Notes under the pieces: model-generated
What the model was told of the DNA's origin: nothing
The model's input: only the letters and a program-made list of their open reading frames with translations
Databases searched by the model: none
In this document: piece after piece, positions 37,123 through 45,858 of the stretch
Position numbering within the stretch: position 1 is the stretch's first letter
How the letters are laid out: every line of letters starts with the position of its first letter
Assembly: GCF_000828475.1 (NCBI RefSeq)
Contig: NZ_AP014648.1
Span: 2,429,400 to 2,493,399, forward strand
Length of the DNA stretch: 64,000 nt
DNA from: Methyloceanibacter caenitepidi
Lineage (GTDB): Bacteria; Pseudomonadota; Alphaproteobacteria; Rhizobiales; Methyloligellaceae
Reading direction: 5' to 3'
Position numbers and translations under genes: made by a program

Positions 37123-37536
37123 ATGACCAAGATTGCTCAGACCACGACCACGTTTGCTTTTCTCTCGAAGTTCGCCTTCTTGATACTCGCCGCCTTCATG
37201 TTCACCGAAATCGCCGCCCCCTTGCCCGCGGCTGCGAAGACCGCCGAGCAGTGCTACTCCAGCGGCAAGTCCGCCGGCCAGAAGGACGGCTACACGGACG
37301 GCTTCAACGACGCCTACAAGGCCTCGTTCAACGACACGATCATCGGCACCATGGATCTTTCGGCCGAGGAATGTGCCAAGTATTACAAGCAGGGCTACAA
37401 CATCGGCTACATGGCCGGCTGGAAGAACGGCCAGAAAGAAGGCAAGTCCGCTGGCGCCGAAGATGCCCAGGACTGGAAAGACGACCTGCGCGACCGGATG
37501 CGCGAATGCATGCGGACCGGCAACAACTGCCCGTAG
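37123..37536 (+). CDS. Secreted Gly/Tyr-repeat hypothetical protein
   Basis: A 137-residue exported protein. The signal peptide spans about residues 1-38 and ends in LPAAAKTA. The mature part shows four-residue glycine periodicity: SGKSAGQKDGYTDGFNDAY and QGYNIGYMAGWKNGQKEGKS, with Gly at every fourth position, a pattern like the GX3 repeats of Yae1-type helices. Four Cys (QCYSSG, EECAKY, RECMRT, NNCP) could form two disulfides. An AAGGA site precedes the ATG. Periplasmic, function unknown. Confidence 0.68.
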   Translation: MTKIAQTTTTFAFLSKFAFLILAAFMFTEIAAPLPAAAKTAEQCYSSGKSAGQKDGYTDGFNDAYKASFNDTIIGTMDLSAEECAKYYKQGYNIGYMAGWKNGQKEGKSAGAEDAQDWKDDLRDRMRECMRTGNNCP

Positions 37537-37566
37537 CCGCAGCCACTCTTCCGAGCACTTGGTTCG

Positions 37567-37597
37567 GCTCTCTAGGACCGCGTCGGTCTTAGGGAGC
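37567..37597. other. Strong inverted repeat (14-bp stem, 3-base loop)
   Basis: Arms GCTCTCTAGGACCG and CGGTCTTAGGGAGC pair over 14 positions (two G-U) around CGT. It lies about 30 bp after the secreted-protein stop codon. There is no T-run on the plus side, so it is not a classical terminator. It may stabilise the transcript 3' end or act with Rho. Confidence 0.5.
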
Positions 37598-37833
37598 GGA
37601 GCCACGTTCTGTCACGGGCTACGAAGCGCTCCTCCGGAACCGCGCGAGTTGGCCGAAAGACGCCGGCAGCAGTCGATCTCGTCCTTCTCGCGCCGCCGAT
37701 GCGGCACGGAGATGATCATGTCATAAAATAGCTGCGGTTCGGGCGTTAGCTGGCGACCAGCCACGCTTTGCGCTTGGAAATCCACCGCTTCCCGTCGTCA
37801 GCCATACTGGACCAGAGGCCAGGGGCCGAGATC

Positions 37834-38091
37834 ATGGGCCAATACTCAGTCGCCCAGTTGAATAAATTCCGGGACACAAGCCGATGCTCGGACTGCGTTC
37901 ACTATCGCGGCTGCGCGCTGTGGCTATCCCTCCTGCTCATGAATGAAGAGCTGAGCCACCCCGGTCTCGACCTAATTGTCCCGGATATCACCAAGCCGTG
38001 CCCTATGTTCTTCCCTTGGACGACCGACGGCGCGAGACGGCATGCCGCGCGTCGCACCCCCTACGTACGGTCGATCAACCCGGAGCACTGA
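37834..38091 (+). CDS. Small four-Cys protein of unknown function
   Basis: An 85-residue protein with a compact cysteine group CSDCVHYRGC (near residues 18-27) and a later Cys in KPCPMFFPW. That makes four Cys suitable for a zinc or iron-sulfur site or for disulfides. No signal peptide is seen; a hydrophobic stretch ALWLSLLLM lies in the middle. The ATG at 37834 is preferred to a TTG at 37768. No family is recognised. It ends 42 bp before the tRNA-Leu 3' end. Confidence 0.5.
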   Translation: MGQYSVAQLNKFRDTSRCSDCVHYRGCALWLSLLLMNEELSHPGLDLIVPDITKPCPMFFPWTTDGARRHAARRTPYVRSINPEH

Positions 38092-38133
38092 ACCGGACAC
38101 CGGCGCCAACCTGCGGATGCACCGACGAGCTGC

Positions 38134-38220
38134 TGGTGCGGACGGCGGGGATCGAACCCGCACGGCCTTTCGGCCTCAGGATTTTAAGTCCTGTGTGTCT
38201 ACCAATTCCACCACGTCCGC
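38134..38220 (-). tRNA. tRNA-Leu (anticodon UAA)
   Basis: The minus strand gives an 87-nt tRNA: acceptor GCGGACG pairing with CGTCCGC, D-arm GTGGAATTGGTAGACAC, anticodon stem CAGGA/TCCTG with loop CTTAAAA (anticodon TAA), long variable arm GAGGCCGAAAGGCCGT, and T-arm GCGGGTTCGATCCCCGC. The terminal CCA is encoded. A long variable arm fits Leu. Confidence 0.97.
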
Positions 38221-38361
38221 GGAGCGAGCGGGACGCGCGCCGCGCGTCCCTCGCCGGGGCCGGACCGCCCGGAAGGCGGCCTGACCTGGAAGAATAGCCC
38301 TACTAACCGTTGCGATACGGTTTGTCTAAGGACTCCCGCCCGCCGGACGTGAAGGCGCCGC

Positions 38362-39408
38362 TTACGAGGGCGCCTTCTTGGTGCGTTTCCTGGTCCCGGA
38401 TGCTTCCTTGGAGGGCTTTTCGTCCGATGGCTTGTCTTCAGAAGACGCCTCTTCGGAAGCCTCATCTTTCGGGGCCCCCTCGTCCGAACCGCCCTCTTCC
38501 TTGGGCGCGTCGGCGTCGGCCGGCGCTTCCTCCGCCTTTGCCGGAGGCTCATCTTTCGACTCGGGTTCCGGCTTGGCTTCCGGTTCCTTCGCCTCAGGTT
38601 CGGCCTTGGCCTCGGGTTCCGACTTAGCCTCGGGCTCGACCTTGGCTTCGGGCGCCTTCTCCTCCGGCTTTTCCTCGACCGGTTCCGGTAGCGGCCTAAT
38701 GCCTGTTTCCAGGCTTGCGCGCATCAGTAGGAAGAGCACGACCGCGTTCAGAAGATGCCAGATGAAGTGCGTGCCGGTGTTGCGGCCCTCGACAACGATG
38801 CTGCTGCAATAGGCCATGTCGAGTGACCGCAGCAGGATCGACGCCGCGAAGACGAGCGTCGCGGCCATGACGTAGGGCGTGGCCTTATGGCGCCGCTCCG
38901 CCAGGAGCATACTGACGACGATGAGCACGCCGAGAGCCGGCAGATAGCCGACGCTGCCATTCATGCAGACCTTCGCCCCGTCCGGCGCGCCGGCCGCGAA
39001 GCCGACCCCACCGTCCCAGCAGTGAACTTGGCCGGCCGCGGCGGTCAGTCCGGCGAACAAGATGACCAGGAAGACCGTCCATCCGGGCGGCACGGTCAAG
39101 AGCCGGTTCAAGGCAAAGCCGAGATAGACCAGCATGAACACGGCAATGGGGATCACGTCCGCAAGTTCGGTGCCGCGATCCGCATAGACGTGGAAGGCGA
39201 TGCTGCCGAAGCAGATCGCGAACACGAGCGCTACGAACAGATAGTGATCGGCGCTGCGTTGCTCCGGCGGCCGCCACAAGACGAGCTGCCAGAAGATCAG
39301 AGCGGCTAGAAAAAAGCCGACATTGGAAATGGCGTTGATGGGCTCGGCCCACAGAGCCTCGTTCGTTCCCCGTTCGCAGTAGATATAGACGCGCTCGCCT
39401 AACGTCAT
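38362..39408 (-). CDS. Ceramidase-family membrane protein with long EPEAK-repeat tail
   Basis: The N-terminal two thirds (residues about 1-235) form a seven-helix protein of the alkaline ceramidase / CREST superfamily. Key blocks are YCERG/NEALWAEPINAISN, GSIAFHVYADRGTELADVIP and GTHFIWHLLNAV, supplying the zinc His and Asp/Ser set. It may hydrolyse amide-linked lipids. The last 105 residues are a highly charged tail of repeated EPEAK units, then acidic and finally basic stretches (RKRTKKAPS), probably disordered. A ribosome site lies upstream of 39408. Confidence 0.8.
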   Translation of the reverse strand: MTLGERVYIYCERGTNEALWAEPINAISNVGFFLAALIFWQLVLWRPPEQRSADHYLFVALVFAICFGSIAFHVYADRGTELADVIPIAVFMLVYLGFALNRLLTVPPGWTVFLVILFAGLTAAAGQVHCWDGGVGFAAGAPDGAKVCMNGSVGYLPALGVLIVVSMLLAERRHKATPYVMAATLVFAASILLRSLDMAYCSSIVVEGRNTGTHFIWHLLNAVVLFLLMRASLETGIRPLPEPVEEKPEEKAPEAKVEPEAKSEPEAKAEPEAKEPEAKPEPESKDEPPAKAEEAPADADAPKEEGGSDEGAPKDEASEEASSEDKPSDEKPSKEASGTRKRTKKAPS

Positions 39409-39635
39409 GGTCCCTTGTCCTTTCGTCCCGTCACTCCAGGAAAGAGGTTCCCCCTAGCGGCATGCAGCGCACCACCGACGGCTTTCGTCTGCATGCAGAC
39501 GCACTCCGTTGTGTTGTATTTTCAGCAGCACCCTCGGACCCATGATAACCGCGAAACAGCCGTCCTGTCAGCGTTGTCATGAAATTGATGCCGGCCAAAA
39601 CATACGTAGCCTGAGTGTTGGCCTGAAGCGGTGCG
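39409..39635. promoter_or_regulatory. Intergenic segment with a 16-bp palindrome upstream of the ceramidase-like gene
   Basis: A perfect palindrome CGTCTGCATGCAGACG occupies 39486-39501, about 80 bp before the minus-strand start. A second GCATGC core lies near 39460. Such a pair could be an operator, but one perfect 16-mer is expected by chance in a window this size. No ORF with a ribosome site was seen here. Confidence 0.35.
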
Positions 39636-39770
39636 CTAGTCTTTTGCTTTTGAGAGGGAATTCCGGAAACTGAGCTTCTTGAGCTGCCCGCCCTACAGCG
39701 GCCGCTGCTGTCCTGTCGGCAGGTCTTCCGACTGCTGACCCAACGAGATCACCGGCGCTTGCCGCGAAAC
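39636..39770 (-). pseudogene. Decayed copy of the aspS 3' end
   Basis: Read on the minus strand, this segment gives GQQSEDLPTG, an in-frame TAG, then GQLKKLSFRNSLSKAKD and a stop. It is colinear without gaps with the intact AspS terminus (QQAEDLLMG ... [16 protein letters not shown]): 16 of 33 positions agree over the last 33 residues, and spacing and stop position are the same. Similarity fades upstream of about 39770, and no catalytic part remains. It has the same orientation as aspS, 1561 bp away stop to stop, with the DUF2254 gene between. Confidence 0.72.
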
Positions 39771-39883
39771 CGACGCCCCACGTGGTGCCTCGGTGCCGAG
39801 GGTTGCTTGGCCCAAAGCGTTGCTTGCCTTAAGACTGATGAGATGACCAAACGTCGATTGTGTTTTCTTCCCGGGCGCGGCAG

Positions 39884-41182
39884 ATGCTGACACGGATTCT
39901 GACAGCCTGGCACCGCATCTGGATGAGCCTTTGGGCCCTTCCTCTTCTTATGGTGCTGGTTGCGGCCGCTACAGCACTCCTCGCGGTCCATCTTCCCCTA
40001 AGCCAAGACGACAGTTCCGTCTGGTTTCTCTACAGCGGCAACGCCGAGGAGGCGCCGCCGTTCCTGACCAGTCTCGTCACTGCCATGATCACCATGGCGA
40101 CGCTGGTCGTCTCTATCACCATGGTCGTGCTGACGCTGGCCGCCCAGCAGCTTGGCCCGCGTCTCATCCGCAGCTTCATGGCCGACCGGCGCACCCAAGC
40201 GACGCTCGGCCTCTTTATAGCGACGGTTGTCTATCTGCTCCTGGTTCTCCGCGCGGCGTATGGCAACGTCGAGGAGGTCCCTAATCTTGCCGTCAGCATC
40301 GGGACGCTGCTGGTTCTACTTTGTCTCATGGCACTGCTGGTATTCGTGCATCACCTGGCCCGCTCCATCATCGCCGACAACACGATCGAACGCGTGGGTG
40401 AGACTCTCGATGAAGACATCAAGCGCCTGCTTCCGGAGCGCGAGGCCGACCGTGCGAGCGAGCCGGAGACCCGTCCCTCCCAAACCGGCGCGCCGTTGAG
40501 CCTAACGGCCAACGGCTATGTGCAGGCCCTCAACTACGATGGGCTGGTCGACTGCGCTAAGGATGCGGACGCGGTTATCGAGATCTCGTTCAAGCCGGGG
40601 CGCCACGTAGTCGCGGGATCGACCTATGCCTGGATCAGTCCCGCCGACGCGGCCAACGACGGTATTCAGGACCAAATTGAAAACTGCGTGATAGTTGGCG
40701 GCGAGCGCGCTTCGGTACAGGATCTGGAAGCGTCCGTACGACAACTCGTCGAGGTCGCCTTGCGGGCGCTGTCGCCCAGCATCAACGACCCTTTCACGGC
40801 CATGGCCGTCATCGACCGGCTGACCACATCGCTCGCCAAGATGATGCGGCGAGGACCCGCGCAATGCGTCTGGACGGATTCCGATGGCGCCGTACGGCTC
40901 TTGGCGCCCCACTCGACATTTGCCGACATCGTCCAGGAAGCGTTTCGGCAAATCCGTCAGCACGGCTCGGAGCAACCTGCGATTCTAATCCGGCTGGTGG
41001 AAAGTCTCGGGCAATTGCTTGCGCTGGCGGACAAGGATCAGTGCGCCACACTCAAGGAGCAGGTCGAAATCGTGCTCGAGACCGGTCGCCGCGACATCCC
41101 TCAGAAGCAGGATCTGGAGTCCTTGGAGCGCCGCGCGAAGGAGGCCCTGGATCGCGCGAAGGAAATCGTTCCAAAAGACTAG
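39884..41182 (+). CDS. DUF2254 membrane protein
   Basis: A 432-residue inner-membrane protein of unknown function. Four N-terminal helices are seen (LWALPLLMVLVAAATALLAV, TMATLVVSITMVVLTLAAQQ, and two near 110-165), followed by a long soluble C-terminal domain. The stretch ITMVVLTLAAQQLGPRLIRSF is the DUF2254 signature. ATG at 39884 or GTG at 39860 are both possible starts; neither has a good ribosome site. It converges with aspS at 14 bp and is bounded on the other side by the aspS relic, so it may be an insertion. Confidence 0.82.
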   Translation: MLTRILTAWHRIWMSLWALPLLMVLVAAATALLAVHLPLSQDDSSVWFLYSGNAEEAPPFLTSLVTAMITMATLVVSITMVVLTLAAQQLGPRLIRSFMADRRTQATLGLFIATVVYLLLVLRAAYGNVEEVPNLAVSIGTLLVLLCLMALLVFVHHLARSIIADNTIERVGETLDEDIKRLLPEREADRASEPETRPSQTGAPLSLTANGYVQALNYDGLVDCAKDADAVIEISFKPGRHVVAGSTYAWISPADAANDGIQDQIENCVIVGGERASVQDLEASVRQLVEVALRALSPSINDPFTAMAVIDRLTTSLAKMMRRGPAQCVWTDSDGAVRLLAPHSTFADIVQEAFRQIRQHGSEQPAILIRLVESLGQLLALADKDQCATLKEQVEIVLETGRRDIPQKQDLESLERRAKEALDRAKEIVPKD

Positions 41183-41196
41183 CTCTGGCCCGAAAT

Positions 41197-42975
41197 CTAG
41201 CTCTTGGTCTTTTGCAGGGAGATCCGAATGCTAAGCTCTTTGAGCTGCTCGGGAGACACCTCGGACGGCGCACCCATCAGCAAGTCTTCTGCCTGCTGAT
41301 TCATCGGGAACATCACGACCTCGCGCAAGTTCTCCTCGCCGCAAAGCAGCATCACCATGCGGTCGATGCCTGGTGCGATACCGCCATGCGGAGGCGCCCC
41401 ATATTGCAGCGCGCGTAGCATGCCGCCGAACCGGGCCTCGAGCTCTTCCTTGGGATAGCCGGCAATGGCGAACGCCTTCTCCATAATCTCGGGCTTGTGA
41501 TTCCGGATAGCACCCGAGGACAATTCAACGCCGTTGCAGACGAGGTCGTACTGGTAGGCGAGAACCTCCTCCGGCTCCATCGTGTCGAGCGCTTCGAGCC
41601 CGCCTTGCGGCATCGAGAACGGGTTATGGGAGAAGTCGATCTTCTTCTCGTCCTCGTTCCACTCGAACATCGGGAAATCAACGATCCAGCAGAAGTCGAA
41701 GCGGCCCGAGGCGGTCAGCTTCAGCTCCTCGCCGATCTTCGTGCGGGCCCGCGCGGCGAAGTCGACGAAGTCCTTCGGCAGTCCCGCCACGAAGAAGACG
41801 GCATCGCCATCACCGAGACCGAGTTGGGTGCGGATCGCTTCGGTCCGCTCAGGCCCGATATTCTTGGCGACGGGGCCCGCCCCCTCGCCGTCGCGGAAGA
41901 AGATGTAGCCAAGGCCCGGCTGCCCCTCGCCTTGCGCCCAAGAGTTCAGCCGATCGCAAACCGCACGGCTGCCGCCGGTCTTGCCGGGGATGGCCCAGAC
42001 GCGCGCGTTTTCGTCCTTGTCCAGCATGCCGGCGAAGACCTTGAAGCCGGACCCGCGGAAGTGCTCGGACACGTCTTCCATTTCGATCGGGTTGCGCAGA
42101 TCCGGCTTGTCGGTGCCGTATTTGTGCATGGCCTCCTTATAAGGGAGGCGCGGGAACTTCTGCGTCACCGGCTGACCGTTGCCGAAATCCTCGAACAGGC
42201 CGCGGATGATCGGCTCGACCGTGTTGAAGATGTCGTCTTGGGTGACGAAGCTCATCTCGAGGTCAAGCTGGTAGAACTCGCCCGGCGAGCGGTCAGCGCG
42301 CGCATCCTCGTCGCGGAAGCACGGCGCGATCTGAAAGTATCGGTCGAAGCCGGCCATCATGATGAGCTGCTTGAACTGCTGCGGCGCCTGCGGCAACGCG
42401 TAGAACTTGCCCGGATGCACGCGGGACGGCACCAGGTAGTCCCGCGCGCCTTCCGGCGACGAGGCCGTCAGGATCGGCGTCTGAAATTCGAAGAAGCCCG
42501 CGTCGCGCATGCGCTCCCGGATTGAGGAGATGATCTCCGCGCGCTTCATGACGTTGGCATGAAGTGTCTCGCGGCGCAGATCGAGGAAGCGGTAGCGCAG
42601 CCGTGTCTCTTCCGGATAGTCCGGCTCGCCGAAAACGGGGAGCGGCAGCTCGGCGGACTCCGACAGGATGTCGAGATCGGCGACGCGCACCTCGACCTCG
42701 CCGGTCGGCAGGTTCGGATTGATCGTATCCTCGGAACGCGCAACCACCGTGCCGTCCACCCGTACGACCCATTCCGGCTTCAGACGCTCGACAGCCGCAA
42801 ACACGGGCGAATCCGGATCGGCGACGATCTGCGTGATGCCGTAGTGATCCCGTAGATCGATGAACAGCAGGCCGCCGTGATCGCGGACGCGATGGACCCA
42901 ACCCGACAGCCGAACAGTGCTGCCGACATCGGCGCTGCGAAGCGCGCCGCAAGTGTGTGTGCGAAATGCGTGCAT
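41197..42975 (-). CDS. aspS: Aspartate-tRNA ligase
   Basis: Charges tRNA-Asp (many alphaproteobacterial forms also charge tRNA-Asn). The OB-fold anticodon domain ([26 protein letters not shown]) is followed by the class II core with the bacterial GAD insertion. Motifs include [24 protein letters not shown] and, at the end, [14 protein letters not shown]. The start at 42975 gives 592 residues; an upstream extension in frame lacks homology. Its C-terminus matches the relic at 39636-39770. It is divergent from rnd. Confidence 0.97.
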   Translation of the reverse strand: MHAFRTHTCGALRSADVGSTVRLSGWVHRVRDHGGLLFIDLRDHYGITQIVADPDSPVFAAVERLKPEWVVRVDGTVVARSEDTINPNLPTGEVEVRVADLDILSESAELPLPVFGEPDYPEETRLRYRFLDLRRETLHANVMKRAEIISSIRERMRDAGFFEFQTPILTASSPEGARDYLVPSRVHPGKFYALPQAPQQFKQLIMMAGFDRYFQIAPCFRDEDARADRSPGEFYQLDLEMSFVTQDDIFNTVEPIIRGLFEDFGNGQPVTQKFPRLPYKEAMHKYGTDKPDLRNPIEMEDVSEHFRGSGFKVFAGMLDKDENARVWAIPGKTGGSRAVCDRLNSWAQGEGQPGLGYIFFRDGEGAGPVAKNIGPERTEAIRTQLGLGDGDAVFFVAGLPKDFVDFAARARTKIGEELKLTASGRFDFCWIVDFPMFEWNEDEKKIDFSHNPFSMPQGGLEALDTMEPEEVLAYQYDLVCNGVELSSGAIRNHKPEIMEKAFAIAGYPKEELEARFGGMLRALQYGAPPHGGIAPGIDRMVMLLCGEENLREVVMFPMNQQAEDLLMGAPSEVSPEQLKELSIRISLQKTKS

Positions 42976-43184
42976 GGCTCTATGGTCTAAAGGCGGAGAA
43001 ACGAAAAATGCCGCTGAGGCCTTGGTCTTGAAGGCGAGCGGAACACCGCACGGGATGGCTCCTTTTGTCAAGGTGGCGGCACAGCTTTCCCGGCTCTTGG
43101 GGTTATCGGCCGCGTTGCGGCGGATTGGGCCTCTCCATTAGTTCTCTTGGCCAGGCACCGCTCCTTGGGCTATATCCGCCATCC

Positions 43185-44354
43185 ATGAATCTCATCACAA
43201 CCACAGAAGAGCTTGAGGCGGCCTGCGCCGACCTCGCCAAGGCCCCGTTCATTGCGGTCGACACCGAATTCATGCGCGAGCAGACCTTCTGGCCGCGCCT
43301 GTGCCTCATTCAGATCGCAGGCGGCGACACCGAGGTCCTTATCGACAATCTGGCGCCGGGCATCGACTTGAAGCCGTTCTTCGACCTGATGGTCGACGAA
43401 AACGTCCTGAAGGTCTTTCATTCTGCCCGCCAAGACATTGAAATCGTTCATCATATGGCGGGTGTGGTGCCCCACCCCATCTTCGACACGCAAGTGGCGG
43501 CGATGGTCTGCGGCTTCGGCGAGGCGGTCAGCTACGCCATGCTTGTGAAGCGTCTGCTAGGCCGCAATCTGGATAAGAGTTCGCGCTTCACCGATTGGAG
43601 CCGCCGCCCGCTCTCGGAGCGGCAACTCACCTATGCCTTGGGCGACGTGACCCATCTGCGCGACCTGTTTCCCAAGCTCAAGGCACAGCTCGACAAGTCC
43701 GAGCGGGCGAGCTGGCTCATCGAGGAGATGGCCGTCCTGACCGACCCTGCCACCTACGAGCTCCATCCGGAGCACGCTTGGCGGCGGCTCAAGATGCGCA
43801 TCAAGACGCAAAAGGCGCTCGCCGTTCTCATGGAGCTGGCGGCTTGGCGCGAACGCGAGGCGCAAAGCCAGGACGTCCCCCGCTCGCGTGTTCTAAAAGA
43901 CGAGGCGCTCTACGACATTGCCGGCCAGGCGCCGCGTACGGTCGAAGACCTCGGGGCCCTGCGATCCTTGCACAACGGCTTCGCCCGGTCCTCGCGCGGC
44001 CGCGGCGTGCTGGAGGCTGTGGAGCGCGGCCTTGCGCGCGACCCTGCCTCGGTTCCTCCGCTTCAGCGCGGCGAGCCGATGCCGCCCGAAGCGCAAGCGG
44101 TAATGGACCTGTTGCGTGTGCTGCTGAAGGCGACGGCGGGACGTCACGGCGTCGCGCCCAAGCTGATCGCCACATCGGACGAACTCGAGCAGATCGCCCG
44201 GTCGAACGACGCGGACACCGCCGCACTGCGAGGCTGGCGGCTCAAGCTTTTCGGTGAGGACGCGCTGGCGCTCAAGCGGGGCGAACTGGCCCTGACGATC
44301 CGCAAGGGATCGGTGACGGTGCTAGCGGCGGAAGAACCAGAAGACCGCTCCTAG
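43185..44354 (+). CDS. rnd: Ribonuclease D
   Basis: A 3'-5' exoribonuclease that helps mature tRNA 3' ends. The DEDD catalytic set is visible: FIAVDTEFMREQTF, FHSARQDIEIVHH, DTQVAA and YALGDVTHL. Two HRDC-like helical domains follow. The ATG at 43185 begins the family homology; the open frame extends 40 codons upstream without meaning. The last 33 bases overlap the convergent DUF2905 gene. Confidence 0.93.
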   Translation: MNLITTTEELEAACADLAKAPFIAVDTEFMREQTFWPRLCLIQIAGGDTEVLIDNLAPGIDLKPFFDLMVDENVLKVFHSARQDIEIVHHMAGVVPHPIFDTQVAAMVCGFGEAVSYAMLVKRLLGRNLDKSSRFTDWSRRPLSERQLTYALGDVTHLRDLFPKLKAQLDKSERASWLIEEMAVLTDPATYELHPEHAWRRLKMRIKTQKALAVLMELAAWREREAQSQDVPRSRVLKDEALYDIAGQAPRTVEDLGALRSLHNGFARSSRGRGVLEAVERGLARDPASVPPLQRGEPMPPEAQAVMDLLRVLLKATAGRHGVAPKLIATSDELEQIARSNDADTAALRGWRLKLFGEDALALKRGELALTIRKGSVTVLAAEEPEDRS

Positions 44355-44519
44355 CAGCAGCGCCACGATCAGCCCCGTGGTGAACGGCACATAGAAGTAG
44401 AAGCTGCCGAGATCCACCACGATGTCGCCGGGTAGGCGGCCGAGGCCGTATTGCACGCTCGCCATGGTGAGCAGGATCACCAGCAGCACGTAGAAGACGA
44501 CGACACCGTTGGAGCGCAT
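44322..44519 (-). CDS. DUF2905 small membrane protein
   Basis: A 65-residue two-helix membrane protein. The YGLGRLPGDIVVD segment and FYFYVPFTTGLIVALLLGAVFWFF are typical of DUF2905. Function is unknown. It lies downstream of cbpM on the same strand (three-base gap) and overlaps the end of rnd by 33 bases on the opposite strand. Confidence 0.8.
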   Translation of the reverse strand: MRSNGVVVFYVLLVILLTMASVQYGLGRLPGDIVVDLGSFYFYVPFTTGLIVALLLGAVFWFFRR

Positions 44520-44522
44520 GGC

Positions 44523-44849
44523 CTAGCCCCGCCGCCACTGCTCGATGCGCAACCGCACGGTCGTCCGTACGTCGGGCGGAAGCGCATCGATGGCCTCCAC
44601 GAAGCCGCGCAACTCCGAACGGAGCCCGTGGATCTGATCGATCAGGTTCAAAAGAACCGGGACATCCTCCTCGTCGAATCCCATCTCGTCCTCGAGATTG
44701 CAAATCAACGCGGCCCGGGCGATGTCGGCCTCCGAATAAGCGGGCGCCCCGTCTTCTTCCGGCTTGATCAGGCCTTGGGATACGAACACACGCAACCGCG
44801 TCACCGTGAGACGCGACACCCGTGCGACAACGTCCTCCTCGGTCAGCAT
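44523..44849 (-). CDS. cbpM: CbpM-like chaperone modulator
   Basis: A 108-residue MerR-like helix-turn-helix protein of the CbpM family, which binds and restrains the DnaJ-type protein CbpA. Signs are MLTEEDVVARVSRLTVTRLR, the APAYSEADIARAALICNLED block and a C-terminal helix with LIDQIHGLRSELRGFVEAID. Its ATG overlaps the dnaJ-like stop by one base (TGATG), so the pair is coupled. The frame starts 18 codons earlier, but the family start is M at 44849. Confidence 0.85.
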   Translation of the reverse strand: MLTEEDVVARVSRLTVTRLRVFVSQGLIKPEEDGAPAYSEADIARAALICNLEDEMGFDEEDVPVLLNLIDQIHGLRSELRGFVEAIDALPPDVRTTVRLRIEQWRRG

Positions 44850-45787
44850 CACGCTTGCTCCTTCATTGTGCGCCGCGGATCGTAGGCGTGGGTTGTCTTC
44901 CACTCCTCGATGAAGGCCTTGAGCTCGTCGTCCACCTTCTCGGGCATCACCACGTTGAGCTTCACCAACTGATCGCCCTTGCCCTTCACGCCCCGCCCTT
45001 TGAGCCGCAGCGTCTGTCCGGAATTGGCGCCGGCAGGCACCGTCATGGCGACCTTGCCGCCAATGGTCGGAATCTCCACCTTGCCGCCGAGCACGGCCTC
45101 GTCGAGGCTGATCGGCAACTCGACCACGATATCGTTGCCTTCGCGCTTGAAGACGGGGTGCGGCCTCACGCCGACCTCGACCAGCGCGTCACCCGGCGGC
45201 CCTTCGCCGAGGCCCGGATGCCCCTTGCCCTTCAGCCGCAGGACCTGGCCCGCATTGACCCCCGGTGGAATGGTGACGTCGAGCGTGCTGCCGTCGGGGA
45301 GCGTGATGCGCGTCTTGGTGCCGTTGACCGCGTCGAGAAACGGAATGTCGAGATGGTACTGCGCATCCTGCCCCGGCATGGAGAACCGGGCACCGCCGCG
45401 CTGGCTGCGCCCGCCCATCCCGGCGCCGCGCATGCCCCCGCCGAACATGTCGCCGAACAGGTCGCTGAAATCGCCCATGTCCTCGTAGCCTGCCGATGAG
45501 TGGTAGCGCGCCCCGCCAGGTCCGCCCGCATATTCGCGGTAGTAGCGCGCCTCGGGCTTCTCCTGCCCGCTCGCGTCGATTTCGCCCCGGTCGTACTTCC
45601 CGCGCTGCTCCGCGTCTTTGAGGATCGAATAAGCGTGGGAGATCGCCTTGAACTTCTCCTCGGCGACCTTGTCGCCGGGATTGAGGTCCGGGTGCAGCTT
45701 CTTGGCGAGCTTGCGGTATGCCTTGGTGATTTCGTCGGCGCTCGCTGTCTTGGCGACGCCTAATACGGAGTAGAGATCCTCTGCCAT
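44849..45787 (-). CDS. cbpA: DnaJ-type co-chaperone (CbpA-like)
   Basis: A 312-residue type II J-protein that stimulates DnaK. The J-domain (MAEDLYSVLGVAKTASADEI, with the HPD motif in KKLHPDLNPGD) is followed by a Gly/Phe-rich linker (GDMFGGGMRGAGMGG) and two C-terminal substrate-binding domains. There is no zinc-finger, which separates it from DnaJ proper. The modulator gene cbpM follows immediately. Confidence 0.92.
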   Translation of the reverse strand: MAEDLYSVLGVAKTASADEITKAYRKLAKKLHPDLNPGDKVAEEKFKAISHAYSILKDAEQRGKYDRGEIDASGQEKPEARYYREYAGGPGGARYHSSAGYEDMGDFSDLFGDMFGGGMRGAGMGGRSQRGGARFSMPGQDAQYHLDIPFLDAVNGTKTRITLPDGSTLDVTIPPGVNAGQVLRLKGKGHPGLGEGPPGDALVEVGVRPHPVFKREGNDIVVELPISLDEAVLGGKVEIPTIGGKVAMTVPAGANSGQTLRLKGRGVKGKGDQLVKLNVVMPEKVDDELKAFIEEWKTTHAYDPRRTMKEQA

Positions 45788-45858
45788 CGTTATCTCAGGT
45801 CTGAGCCGGTCTTAGGGCTGGGTTGTGCGGAAATGATGCGGTCGGGGCGAGTGAGAAA

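Noticed and set aside
38430-38690. Short tandem DNA repeats taken for a CRISPR array
   Set aside because: The repeats are in-frame EPEAK codons of the ceramidase-like gene, without conserved direct repeats and unique spacers.
38134-39408. Genomic island attached at tRNA-Leu
   Set aside because: No integrase or repeated tRNA 3' end was found near the tRNA gene, and the flanking genes look normal.
41497-42525. 342-codon open frame antisense to aspS
   Set aside because: It is a mirror frame of a high-GC gene with no recognisable motif; aspS is unambiguous.
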